From a virus, in IMG/VR virus record IMGVR_UViG_3300042691_036206, positions 1 through 64,000 of that record: a DNA stretch of 64,000 bases; one strand, given 5' to 3'. Made by a program: the position numbers and the translations under genes. How positions within the stretch are numbered: the stretch's first letter is position 1; each line of letters starts with the position of its first letter. The notes under the pieces were generated by a model. The model had not been told where the DNA came from, did no database searches, and saw nothing but the letters and a program-made list of their open reading frames with translations. Of the stretch, positions 1 to 7,368 are shown one piece after another.

Positions 1-371
1 TTCGCCTCCATCGCTTCCCTAGCTCTCTTCGCATTATGATGCGCATGACAAAGCGGCTGCAAATTCGAAAGGCTCGTCTTCGCTCCACCATCGGCGATTC
101 GCTTTATATGATCTACCATCTCCGCCAACCCCATCTTACCCTCTCGCCTGCATTCCCTGCACCATGGCTCCTTCCGCAGCACGTACTCCCGCGTCTTCTT
201 CCACACCGCCGAATCATAAAACTTCTTATCCCTTCTGTTCTCCTCACTCTGCATCCTCACCGCTGTCTTCTCCTTGAACTGCGCCTTCGTGTGGGTAGGG
301 CAGCGGCTTGAGGAGGTGACCAGCTCCGGGCAACCGGGGTGTGAGCATGGGCGAGGGGGCTTATTTGGCAT
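1..371 (-). CDS. HNH endonuclease, cut by the left edge
   Basis: Read on the minus strand from the ATG at 371; the gene runs off the window at base 1. The N-terminus has a zinc-knuckle-like part (PCSHPGC ... SRCPTH). The HNH core follows: WCRECRREGK, then DHIKRIADGG, then NLQPLCHAHHNAKRARE, so both CxxC pairs and the HNH histidines are present. HNH proteins of this type sit directly before small terminase in HK97-like phages and assist terminase in packaging. The order seen here (HNH leaving the left edge, portal entering from the right edge on the same strand) suggests terminase lies just outside. The start overlaps the end of a tiny upstream frame. Confidence 0.88.
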   Translation of the reverse strand, partial: MPNKPPRPCSHPGCPELVTSSSRCPTHTKAQFKEKTAVRMQSEENRRDKKFYDSAVWKKTREYVLRKEPWCRECRREGKMGLAEMVDHIKRIADGGAKTSLSNLQPLCHAHHNAKRAREAMEA

Positions 372-450
372 ACGTCTTTTTGGTAATCCGAAACGTAACT
401 TCCACTGTCAGTAACCTCGTCTTGCACTTGCTGCACCGCACTGCGGACAC
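361..450 (-). CDS. Tiny CxxC ORF before the HNH gene
   Basis: A GTG-started frame of 29 codons with a CSKC pair, ending TYAK-stop across the ATG of the HNH gene. The overlap (ATGCCAAATAA) mirrors the overlap at 602-612, where a real upstream gene ends over a duplicated HNH start, which argues that this frame is the translated one. A competing frame, 408-536 (42 codons, CPQC), overlaps it. Either could be the remnant of a small zinc protein. Function unknown. Confidence 0.25.
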   Translation of the reverse strand: MSAVRCSKCKTRLLTVEVTFRITKKTYAK

Positions 451-546
451 CAAGGAAGCGCCTCGGCCCAGTTGTTCTTGGCTCGTGATCGCGAAGGGGT
501 ATGCCGTTTCTTCTCTCTCTTTACTTTCATGCTCATTCCTTTAGTC

Positions 547-612
547 CTACTTCAGCTTCCCGCTTTCCTGGCATCCGGGGTGGGAGCAGGGGCGAGGGGG
601 CTTACGTGGCAT
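547..612 (-). pseudogene. Truncated duplicate of the HNH gene start
   Basis: Twenty-one codons from the ATG at 612. The first residues (MPRKPPRPCSHPGC) nearly match the start of the HNH gene at 371 (MPNKPPRPCSHPGC), then the frame changes sequence and stops. The overlap with the preceding gene's stop is also copied. This looks like a partial gene duplication left when small genes were inserted or lost here. Confidence 0.6.
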
Positions 613-829
613 CAGGCTCCGTCGGCATGCTATCTTTGAGCCACCAAAGTACGAGCGGCCGGGTCACTGGCAGCCAGTACAAGCCCCTGATTAGGAACAT
701 AAACCACGGGCGAATGTGCACGTTCACAAGTATCGCTTCTTTCGTTTGATCTTCGATGTCGACCGTATAGTACCAACCATCGAATTGCCTGTTTCGCTTC
801 TTCGCCCTCCGCTCAGCCTTGGTGGTCAT
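602..829 (-). CDS. Small hypothetical protein with hydrophobic C-terminal half
   Basis: About 75 residues from the ATG at 829 (an ATG at 838 is possible). A basic N-terminus (KAERRAKKRNRQ) is followed by a beta-like stretch and a hydrophobic segment (WFMFLIRGLYWLPV) that could lie in or on the membrane. The stop overlaps the start of the truncated HNH copy; the start lies inside the upstream gene, as is usual in this compact leftward cluster. I do not recognise the family. Confidence 0.55.
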   Translation of the reverse strand: MTTKAERRAKKRNRQFDGWYYTVDIEDQTKEAILVNVHIRPWFMFLIRGLYWLPVTRPLVLWWLKDSMPTEPDAT

Positions 830-1103
830 CTTCTTCATCCATCTCTTTGGCGGCTTCCTCAATTGCATCAAGGGTCGCCTTGATTCGATTCTCGACATCA
901 GGCGTAGTACCCGTCGCATCAATCTTAATCGTGACAGGGTCGGCCGACCTGTTCGGCGGGACGAAGAACGTCATGTTCACCTCGGGACAACTATCATAGG
1001 ATGCTCTCAACTGAACCTCTCGGACGTTCTCGATCCGATTGCCGTTCTCATCCTCAACCCAGATGCCTTTGTCCGTGCCGTCGCTCTTAACTCTCAGCTT
1101 CAT
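813..1103 (-). CDS. Hypothetical 96-aa acidic protein
   Basis: Starts at the ATG at 1103 and ends with an acidic, lysine-poor tail (EEAAKEMDEEDD). The centre contains VKSDGTDKGIWVEDENGNRI and VNMTFFVPPN, a beta-rich pattern common in small phage proteins. It overlaps the membrane protein upstream and the next gene downstream, fitting a translationally coupled leftward operon. No known function recognised. Confidence 0.65.
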   Translation of the reverse strand: MKLRVKSDGTDKGIWVEDENGNRIENVREVQLRASYDSCPEVNMTFFVPPNRSADPVTIKIDATGTTPDVENRIKATLDAIEEAAKEMDEEDDHQG

Positions 1104-1275
1104 GCTCCTCCGCACTCACCACGCACCTATACCAAGCAATCCCCTGAACCAGCACGCCGCCACTCTTCTGGCACGCTGCGTAGTCTTTGGCGAAGCCGAC
1201 GCAGTATGCGACGGACAACGCGACGAAGAGGGCGACGAGAACCACGGGGGTTATGGTTTCGAGTAGGTCATTCAT
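1087..1275 (-). CDS. Small single-span membrane protein
   Basis: Sixty-two residues. An N-terminal hydrophobic helix (ITPVVLVALFVALSVAYCVG) is followed by a short soluble tail with three cysteines. It overlaps both neighbours by a few bases. Phage operons often hold such unassigned membrane peptides; a role in superinfection exclusion or membrane attachment is possible but nothing in the sequence shows it. Confidence 0.6.
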   Translation of the reverse strand: MNDLLETITPVVLVALFVALSVAYCVGFAKDYAACQKSGGVLVQGIAWYRCVVSAEEHEAES

Positions 1276-1762
1276 GGGGCTCCTTGGGTGGGGGCTTAGC
1301 CAACTCCTCTGCCGTCAGTGTGCCGATGCTGGCACTTGGCGGGCCTTTCAGTTCCATGGCATCAATCTCTGAGAAGACGGCCTCCCAGTCGGTCGGAGTT
1401 TCTACCGGAGGCGGTTCAGGTAACGGCATCCAATGGGTGACATCGACCGCGTGCGTCTCCGGGTGCCTGAACACGGATAGACTCGCGTGCCAGAACCAAG
1501 TTCCCGCCTTGTCGATGGCCACCCTCGATGCGACTCGAATCCCGTGGTGCGCGGTCTGGACCAAACAGAGAACGCCGAACTCTGGCAGCACGGTTCCCAC
1601 CCGGACCCACCTCGGCACCTGGGCTTCAATATTGTCGAAGGCCACCATGATCTCTTCAGCGTCATCGAAGTCACCTTTGGCACGAGTCTCGTGACGATTG
1701 AGAATCCGATTGAGGGAGTTGAGTACTGCTGTCTTTATTTCCGTCGTTGTCTTTTCAATCAT
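1268..1762 (-). CDS. DUF551-type protein
   Basis: 164 residues. The C-terminal half has the DUF551 pattern: a tryptophan/leucine-proline opening (WVRVGTVLPEFG) and the closing VTHWMPLPEPP. DUF551 is frequent in phage early regions and its function is unknown. The N-terminal 50 residues look helical. Start and stop overlap neighbours by 8 bases each, consistent with coupled translation. Confidence 0.75.
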   Translation of the reverse strand: MIEKTTTEIKTAVLNSLNRILNRHETRAKGDFDDAEEIMVAFDNIEAQVPRWVRVGTVLPEFGVLCLVQTAHHGIRVASRVAIDKAGTWFWHASLSVFRHPETHAVDVTHWMPLPEPPPVETPTDWEAVFSEIDAMELKGPPSASIGTLTAEELAKPPPKEPHE

Positions 1763-1994
1763 GCACTCCGCTCCATACCAAACTGTGTATCTCGTCGTTC
1801 TTCTCTCGAAGTATCTCGTTCAGTTCTTTGACTTCGGTTTCAAGCTCGGTCAGGCGGGAACGGATAATGCCACGAAGCCGACCGGTCTCGACCTCGTCGA
1901 TATCTTCCTGGTACCAGTCCGCGCTTAGGTCTTTTGATGGTATCTTTACATAGAGTTCGTCAAGCGCCTTCTCTGCCTCTTCCTTCGTCGTCAT
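1755..1994 (-). CDS. Small coiled-coil protein
   Basis: Seventy-nine residues from the ATG at 1994, overlapping the upstream stop as ATGA. Residues about 40-70 (SRLTELETEVKELNEILREK) form a heptad pattern typical of a short coiled coil. It begins MTTKE, like the next gene upstream (VTTKE), so the two starts may share an origin. Function unknown. Confidence 0.65.
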   Translation of the reverse strand: MTTKEEAEKALDELYVKIPSKDLSADWYQEDIDEVETGRLRGIIRSRLTELETEVKELNEILREKNDEIHSLVWSGVHD

Positions 1995-2395
1995 GCCTTT
2001 ACTTCCTTTGCTCGACGCCAAATCTCTTTTCCTCTTCGATCCACGGTGCGGATTGAGCTAGTGGGTACTGCTTTTGTAAATCCACGACTATGGGCAACTA
2101 GAACGGTCAAATCGGACTGCTCGTCGATGACGAACCCGCGTTCAGCATCGGTAAAGACGCTTTGCTCGGATCCAGGCTTGTAGTCGAACTCTACACGGTC
2201 ACCTTTTTTTAAACGTGGCACCGAGCCGAAGGGGATCTTGCGGTAAACCAAGACAAAGCTGGACCGTGCGAACTCTATTACTTGCTTGTGGGCTTCCGCA
2301 TAAAGCGGTACCTCCTCCCAAAGCCCATCATGTTCGGGCAGAATGATACCGTTGACAGTCTCAGTTGCTTGAAGCACATCTTCCTTCGTCGTCAC
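1991..2395 (-). CDS. Hypothetical 134-aa protein
   Basis: Starts at a GTG at 2395 that overlaps the upstream stop (GTGA). The N-terminus VTTKEDVLQ parallels the downstream gene's MTTKEEAEK. The C-terminal part is strongly charged and beta-like (KKGDRVEFDYKPG, FVIDEQSDLTVLV), possibly an SH3-like barrel. No family assigned. Confidence 0.6.
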   Translation of the reverse strand: MTTKEDVLQATETVNGIILPEHDGLWEEVPLYAEAHKQVIEFARSSFVLVYRKIPFGSVPRLKKGDRVEFDYKPGSEQSVFTDAERGFVIDEQSDLTVLVAHSRGFTKAVPTSSIRTVDRRGKEIWRRAKEVKA

Positions 2396-2622
2396 TCGAC
2401 CTCCAAAGCTCTTATAAGTTCCCAATGCGGACCCGGTTCCTGAAGTCGAGAAAGGACTTCTGCTGCCTTTGGCCAGGATAGCTCACCGTCCATCGCTGCC
2501 TGAATGATGATGTCGTACATTCGCTCAAGAAGATCGGGCTCGGATGCGTATCCAGGGACGGTTGGAATGACCGTGACGGCCGACACCATAAGTACAGCCT
2601 TCAGAAACTCTCTTCTATTCAT
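2392..2622 (-). CDS. Small protein with Tat-like N-terminus
   Basis: Seventy-six residues. The N-terminus NRREFLKAV followed by a hydrophobic stretch (LMVSAVTVIPTV) resembles a twin-arginine signal, so export is possible; the mature part is a short helical domain. It overlaps the upstream HTH gene by ATGA. The signal may be a chance resemblance. Confidence 0.55.
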   Translation of the reverse strand: MNRREFLKAVLMVSAVTVIPTVPGYASEPDLLERMYDIIIQAAMDGELSWPKAAEVLSRLQEPGPHWELIRALEVE

Positions 2623-2861
2623 TCCCCCTCCGGCGCCGGAAACAGATCCGGCCTCGTGAGCCACCGCGGTATCCCGTAAATCTCTTCAAGCTTCAGGGCC
2701 AATCCCAGGCGACATTTTCGAAGGCCCGCGATGTAGTGCGAGACATCACCCTGGTAGATGCCGAGCTTGGCGGCCAGGGCGTCCTGAGAGCCGGCCATAG
2801 CGACGGCCTTTTTCCAGCCAGGGTGGGGTGTGTGAGGGATTTTTCGTTTCGGGGGCACCAT
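2619..2861 (-). CDS. Cro/YdaS-like helix-turn-helix protein
   Basis: Eighty residues from the ATG at 2861. Residues about 20-60 form an HTH: QDALAAKLGIYQGDVSHYIAGLRKCRL. The family normally binds operator DNA as a small repressor or Cro-like protein. Just upstream (2885-2895) is a palindrome, a plausible autoregulatory operator. It heads the leftward cluster that runs to the HNH gene. Confidence 0.7.
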   Translation of the reverse strand: MVPPKRKIPHTPHPGWKKAVAMAGSQDALAAKLGIYQGDVSHYIAGLRKCRLGLALKLEEIYGIPRWLTRPDLFPAPEGE

Positions 2862-2880
2862 ATCCCCGGAGCATGACACA

Positions 2881-2896
2881 TTGACGCATGATGCGC
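2881..2896 (-). promoter_or_regulatory. Palindromic operator upstream of the HTH gene
   Basis: CGCAT-G-ATGCG, a 5-bp inverted repeat with a one-base centre, lies about 25 bases before the HTH start. The half-site TGATGCGC and a nearby TTGACGC recur at the promoter near 38450, so one regulator may bind both. Confidence 0.4.
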
Positions 2897-2901
2897 AAGC
2901 G

Positions 2902-3243
2902 TTACTGTAGTTTGACCGTCCTCGGTCGAGGCCCTCTCCTGACAAGCTTCGCGTCGAGCTCATCACCGATGAAGCGCCGAATCCCTCGCTTGAAAGCCTC
3001 GGAGTCGTTTGAGAGGTACTCCGCGATTGACGAGAAGGAGTAGAGGTGGGCCCTGTCCTTGGCCTTATCGTCGAAGTATCGCCGCGACGTTCGCCTGTCC
3101 TCTTTGCTCGCCGCCCCAATCCTGTCGAATATGGCCCTTCCCAGCACCGCCCACATGAGCCGCCTTTCCGGCGTGTCGAGGATGACGGCGAATTCGTCCC
3201 AGTGGGTCGGGTCGATGGGGGAGTGTTTGGGGTCGCGGGTCAT
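2902..3243 (-). CDS. Hypothetical 113-aa protein
   Basis: Helix-rich and charged, with the stretch RRTSRRYFDDKAKDRAH and a C-terminus rich in basic residues. It overlaps the VRR-NUC gene by ATGA-type coupling. Its place between a nuclease and an HTH gene in the replication neighbourhood suggests a DNA-related accessory role, but I recognise no domain. Confidence 0.6.
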   Translation of the reverse strand: MTRDPKHSPIDPTHWDEFAVILDTPERRLMWAVLGRAIFDRIGAASKEDRRTSRRYFDDKAKDRAHLYSFSSIAEYLSNDSEAFKRGIRRFIGDELDAKLVRRGPRPRTVKLQ

Positions 3244-3671
3244 CGCTGGATGGTTACCTCAAAGCCAAGGTAGTCCGCCCACACCTGGAGGGCCGCTTCC
3301 GCCGACCTCACAACCTCGCACCGGTAGCCGAGCCGCTCCATCTCATCCATGAACTTCTCCTGCTCCTTCGTGAGCTCATTCCGCCCGACCTTGAATTCGA
3401 GCCAAAGGCCCGGAAAGGGATGCATGGGGAACGCCGTGAAAACATCGAGCACCCCAGCGCGTACGCCCTCTCGCCAGGCCCGAATCCGCATCGCCTTAGT
3501 TCGTAGGAAGCCGTTGGGGATCGCAAAGGTGCAAAGCACAGCGGGATGGTTCACGTGGGTCAGGTACGCGAAGAATCGGGATTGCTCGGCGTGCTCTGAG
3601 GACGGGCCAGTGGGCGGCATGGCGCCGCGACGTGGGGAGTTGGGTGGTGAGGAACGGCGACGAAAGGCCAT
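3240..3671 (-). CDS. VRR-NUC domain nuclease
   Basis: 143 residues (an internal ATG at residue 18 may be the true start). The core matches the VRR-NUC fold of the PD-(D/E)XK superfamily: SEHAEQSRFFAYL, AIPNGF, then GVLDVF and the catalytic LWLEFKVGRNELTKEQ (E-x-K). These phage nucleases act on branched or single-stranded DNA during replication and recombination. It is the first gene leftward from the presumed origin. Confidence 0.82.
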   Translation of the reverse strand: MAFRRRSSPPNSPRRGAMPPTGPSSEHAEQSRFFAYLTHVNHPAVLCTFAIPNGFLRTKAMRIRAWREGVRAGVLDVFTAFPMHPFPGLWLEFKVGRNELTKEQEKFMDEMERLGYRCEVVRSAEAALQVWADYLGFEVTIQR

Positions 3672-3727
3672 CTCTCGCGGAGTGTAGAGCAGGCTCAGGA
3701 ATGGCGGAAGGGGGTAAAGTGCTCTCT

Positions 3728-4013
3728 GCGATTAAGCCCCTTAATCGCAAAAGGCATGTCGATTAAGGGTCGAGAGAAAATTGAATAAAATGAAAGATAT
3801 ATATATTAAGTAATACCTTAATATACATAATCTACTTAATAGCAGTGGGTCATACCCTAGAAACAACAATGCGCTCCAGGAGGATGCCCTTGCGATTAAG
3901 TTGATTATGTCGATTAAGGGGGTTAAGACCCCGAGATGCTTGAAGAAGTCGTTTTGCGATTAAGGGTGCGATTAAGTCGATTAAGTCGATTAAGGGTCTG
4001 CATGGCGATTAAG
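3728..4013. repeat. Iteron-like repeats and AT-rich tract, probable replication origin
   Basis: The 318 bases between the VRR-NUC and primase genes hold no gene. GATTAAG, usually as CGATTAAGGG or CGATTAAGT, occurs on the plus strand at 3730, 3761, 3894, 3912, 3958, 3970, 3979, 3988 and 4007, with an inverted copy at 3740. The first pair makes a perfect palindrome, GCGATTAAG-CCC-CTTAATCGC. Between clusters lies a very AT-rich tract (3776-3850). Iterons plus an AT-rich unwinding region beside a primase-helicase gene are the usual layout of a plasmid or phage origin. The last copies lie inside the 3' end of the primase gene. Confidence 0.65.
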
Positions 4014-6188
4014 GGTGCCCACATAGCGATAGAGCACCTGCGCTCGACCATTCGTTTCCTTGACGACGCTTTCAATTGTTCCTTCTTCCTTGAGTTGGTC
4101 GAGATGCTCTTGCCGTTTGAACTTCGCCATCCCCCGAGTCTTCTTGTAGATGTCACTTTTTGATACCCAGTCAGGCTGGGCCTCTCGAATGACCCGAAGG
4201 ACCACGTTCAGTTCGGCGTGAATTTGATTATCTGCTATCTGCTCTCTGGCAGCAACGATCATCTTCCGGCAAAGCTGCGTCACGAGTTCCACCGCCCAAG
4301 ACGCTGATTCCTTGCCGATCTCCGGGCCATCTTCCACCGTAAGTGCCACTTTCGTCGCCTGTTCGTAAGCCCGGCCCCAGATGCTCTCTTCCGCCTGCCG
4401 CTTCCCTTTGATGGCCCTGTTCTTGAGCGTCTCGAACTTTCGACCAGCTTCCTTGAGAATGACTCGCGCCTCGGGGGAATAGGGAACGACCACCGCATTC
4501 GGGACCACAAGCGCCCCTGACAGATTGCCGCCCGTCTTGGGAACATCATCCCCCGACATCTCACGAACCTTCTGAACCAAGTCAGCCGGTGCGGAGGATG
4601 GCCTTACCGACTGCCGCTCCGCAAAGTAGTCGTGCGTCTCGAAAATAAGCAGCCGAGCGGCGAAGCCGTTCACTGCCTCCACGCTGGAGAAGGCCCCGAA
4701 GATGCCCTCCTGTGTCGTTGTCCCGTAGAGGCAAAGGCACGGCTGATGAAGGTCCACTCTCGGCGTCTTCCCGTCAGCGTTTGCGTACTGCATGCCAAGG
4801 ACGGTTTCATCGGCCATGCTGTAGAGCTTCAGGATGAGTCGAACTATCCCCGCTCGCCAGTTGGGTGCCCCTTGCTGGAGAATCCCTTTGAACGCGAGCC
4901 CGATTTCGTCCCACGGGATAAACGCTTTATGACCGGCCTCAATGAGCCCCTTCACCATTCCCTGCTCTGACGTTGGCTCACCGCAGAGGTATTTCGACAA
5001 CTCTGCCTGCCGGGCGAGGGCCTGGATGCGTTTCAGCGGCCCCGTCTTCCCCGATGTCGATGGCCCTACGGCGATGGTCAAGAGATTCGTCCTACCACCT
5101 TCTGGCGTCTGCACCCGATGCCCTTTGAGCATCCCCACGAACGCCAAGGCCGCGGCGAGCGAATACGACGGTTGCCAGTAAAAGTTCGATTCTGTCAGCC
5201 AGTTCGCGATCTCCCCCGTGAGGCCCGGTGCGGAGATGAGAAGCTCAATAGGCAGGGCGAGAGAGCCGCTTCCTTCGCTGGGTGCCTCTGGGGATGGTTC
5301 TTCCACCTGGGCCGCGACAACTTCCTCCCCTTTCTTCACCAACGCCGCCATATCGTCCACGGGAGCCACTTCCCGCATTGCGAACTTCACCATGTCGGTG
5401 ATTTCTTTCAGTGGCTTCGGCGACGAACAGTAGGTGTGATTGATGCCCTGCACGAAGGCGAGCACCTCGGCCTCGCTATAGCCGGAGGCTGCGTACCTGA
5501 TCGCAAACCCGACGAGCATTGCATGACGATTGCCCTCCGTGATGGACCCCGGCGCCAGGCCGTTCAAGTCGGGGAGCGTTCGCTGATTCTCCACTCGGAC
5601 TTGAGCTTCCAGTGGAGCAAGGTCGAGAGCGTCGACGAGGTGTGCCAGGGGGACGGGCATGCTGGCTTCAAGCTTCACTGTCCGCACCCTGAAGGGCTCA
5701 TCGGTCTTGCGATGAAAGAACCCAGGGATTCTCATGACGCGGGCGAGATCCTGAACGCTGGAATCGCCCCCGAAACGCTTGGCAAGTGCGATTTGAAGGC
5801 CCCGGAATCGCTCTGTTGGGCAGTCGTCAACGAGCCAGTATGCCTGAAACTTTCCCGGAGAAGATTCCACGATCACATGCGGCTCGATGGGGCAGGCTCG
5901 CACTGGTTCTAGCGGAGCACCGTCGAGGTCGAGGAAGAGGGCCCGAACTTTCGTGACGTTCTCCGCGCTTCTTCCGGCTCCATCGCCCCAATTGACCATG
6001 AAGTAGATGCCGCCACGGGCCTCATTTCGCAGGCAGAGGACCTTCTGAAAGTCGCTCAGGTGTCCGCAGAAATGACCGGCAGAACCGCCCTTCTTCGAGT
6101 CATCGAAGTATTGGAACGCATGCGGCTCTCCCTCACCGAAGAGATCGAGAAACCGCCCGGCTTCTGCCAAGTCGAAATTCAGGGCCAT
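3990..6188 (-). CDS. PrimPol-type primase fused to DUF3987-like helicase
   Basis: 732 residues. Residues about 1-190 look like an archaeo-eukaryotic (RepB/PrimPol) primase: the metal motif FLDLDGAPL, the HVIVESSPGKFQAYW strand, and LARVMRIPGFFH. A linker leads to an ATPase part from about residue 340 with Walker A GPSTSGKT, downstream IPWDEIG, and an arginine-rich C-terminal region, as in DUF3987 helicase-like proteins. The combination is a one-protein initiator primase plus helicase of phages and plasmids. Its 3' end overlaps several GATTAAG iterons, which are read as repeated LNR codons. No DNA polymerase was seen, so elongation is probably by the host. Confidence 0.82.
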   Translation of the reverse strand: MALNFDLAEAGRFLDLFGEGEPHAFQYFDDSKKGGSAGHFCGHLSDFQKVLCLRNEARGGIYFMVNWGDGAGRSAENVTKVRALFLDLDGAPLEPVRACPIEPHVIVESSPGKFQAYWLVDDCPTERFRGLQIALAKRFGGDSSVQDLARVMRIPGFFHRKTDEPFRVRTVKLEASMPVPLAHLVDALDLAPLEAQVRVENQRTLPDLNGLAPGSITEGNRHAMLVGFAIRYAASGYSEAEVLAFVQGINHTYCSSPKPLKEITDMVKFAMREVAPVDDMAALVKKGEEVVAAQVEEPSPEAPSEGSGSLALPIELLISAPGLTGEIANWLTESNFYWQPSYSLAAALAFVGMLKGHRVQTPEGGRTNLLTIAVGPSTSGKTGPLKRIQALARQAELSKYLCGEPTSEQGMVKGLIEAGHKAFIPWDEIGLAFKGILQQGAPNWRAGIVRLILKLYSMADETVLGMQYANADGKTPRVDLHQPCLCLYGTTTQEGIFGAFSSVEAVNGFAARLLIFETHDYFAERQSVRPSSAPADLVQKVREMSGDDVPKTGGNLSGALVVPNAVVVPYSPEARVILKEAGRKFETLKNRAIKGKRQAEESIWGRAYEQATKVALTVEDGPEIGKESASWAVELVTQLCRKMIVAAREQIADNQIHAELNVVLRVIREAQPDWVSKSDIYKKTRGMAKFKRQEHLDQLKEEGTIESVVKETNGRAQVLYRYVGTLNRHADP

Positions 6189-6196
6189 ACGCCCCC

Positions 6197-6415
6197 TTAC
6201 TGATTGATAGCCCTGTCGTGAACGGCTTTGATGAAGGGAATTGTGATCCCGTACTCTTTCCCCAGTGCTTCAAGGTTTGGCCAGTACTTCTCTGGAATCC
6301 CCGTCTTGTTCTTTGGCCAGCGCTTCACCGTGGCTGGGTCCACGTTAACGTGAGTCGCCACACGACGGGCCCCGCCCAAAATCTTGATGATGTCTATGAT
6401 TTCGCTTGTAGTCAT
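6197..6415 (-). CDS. Small HTH regulator (Cro/YdaS-like)
   Basis: Seventy-two residues with an HTH at about 15-40 (GARRVATHVNVDPATVKRW) followed by KNKTGIPEKYWPNLEALG, typical of small repressors that count codons in phage switches. It is divergent from the ATPase gene at 6507 and lies just before the primase gene. Its predicted promoter puts transcription start only a few bases before the ATG, so the mRNA may be leaderless. Confidence 0.7.
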   Translation of the reverse strand: MTTSEIIDIIKILGGARRVATHVNVDPATVKRWPKNKTGIPEKYWPNLEALGKEYGITIPFIKAVHDRAINQ

Positions 6416-6417
6416 GA

Positions 6418-6453
6418 TTGACAGTTGTAAGCGATTTCAAGTATGTTTGTCAA
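6418..6453. promoter_or_regulatory. Overlapping face-to-face divergent promoters
   Basis: TTGACA at 6418-6423 (plus) with TATGTT at 6442-6447 (18-bp spacing), and TTGACA read on the minus strand at 6453-6448 with TTACAA at 6430-6425 (17-bp spacing). Each -10 box lies close to the other promoter's -35 box, so one bound repressor could shut both. Confidence 0.55.
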
Positions 6454-6506
6454 CGATATGATGAGTAACAGGTTGCAGAGGATGCAATCAGCACTTTTGG
6501 AGGGAT

Positions 6507-7358
6507 ATGGGTTTCACGTTAGATAGCATTATCACAGGCAAGGAAAAGAAGCCGCCAATCATTTTGTTCTATGCCCCGCAAGGCGTCGGAAAAACGACGT
6601 GGGCATCTCAAGCCCCAAAGCCCATCTTTATTCCATGCGAAGACGGCATCGGCGAACTCAAATATGACCGTTTCTCGAAACCGAGAACATTCGAGGACGT
6701 GCTCAGTTGTATCACCGAGGTCGGGAGCAAGCAGCACGACTTCAAGACGCTGGTAATCGACACCATCAGCGCGATGGAGAAGATCATCCACTCCGACATT
6801 CGGAAGCTGAAAGGAGACAACATCTTCGCGAGCTTTGGAAAGGGGCACACTCTAGCCGAGAGCTATTTCGACAACCTCACCACCTACCTTACTCGCTTGC
6901 GGGATGCGAAGGGCATGATGATTGTGCTCTTGGCCCACTGCGACATCGCAACGTTCTCTCCGCCAGGCAGTGACCCGTACGACACGTACACCATTCGCTG
7001 TCACAAGAAGATTCAGCCGAAGCTCTACGACTGGGCGGACATCGTGCTTTTTGGAAATTACAAAGACACCGTCGTGACCGAAGACGGAGAGTACGGCCGC
7101 AAGCGAAGTACTGCCGTGGGGGACGAGACGCGAGCGATCTACACCCGCCGCCGTCCAGCCTTTCTCGCAAAGAACCGTTACGAACTTCCGTTTGAAATGC
7201 CGCTTGAAAGACAGTTCGACTGGAAGGGATTTCTCAAACTCATCTACCGAAATCTTTCCGACGCGGTAGCGCCAGAGGAATTCGGCAGTAATGAGTTTGC
7301 GACGGTGGGACCACAGCAACCGACGCAGGAGCAAGAAGAAGAGCAAGCTAACGAATAG
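6507..7358 (+). CDS. RecA-like AAA ATPase (AAA_24, phage nucleotide-binding type)
   Basis: 283 residues. Walker A YAPQGVGKT (23-31), Walker B FKTLVIDTISAME, and the AAA_24 pattern around IIVLLAHCDIATF and YDWADIVLF. Such proteins sit next to DUF669 and helicase genes in many siphophages and act as single-strand annealing or recombination-mediator ATPases (Sak4-like). The acidic glutamate-rich C-terminus is usual. It begins the rightward replication operon, with the DUF669 gene 10 bases downstream. Confidence 0.82.
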   Translation: MGFTLDSIITGKEKKPPIILFYAPQGVGKTTWASQAPKPIFIPCEDGIGELKYDRFSKPRTFEDVLSCITEVGSKQHDFKTLVIDTISAMEKIIHSDIRKLKGDNIFASFGKGHTLAESYFDNLTTYLTRLRDAKGMMIVLLAHCDIATFSPPGSDPYDTYTIRCHKKIQPKLYDWADIVLFGNYKDTVVTEDGEYGRKRSTAVGDETRAIYTRRRPAFLAKNRYELPFEMPLERQFDWKGFLKLIYRNLSDAVAPEEFGSNEFATVGPQQPTQEQEEEQANE

Positions 7359-7368
7359 TGGAGGACAT

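Noticed and set aside
5118-5912. 264-codon plus frame
   Set aside because: Shadow of the primase-helicase gene; no domain and unusual composition.
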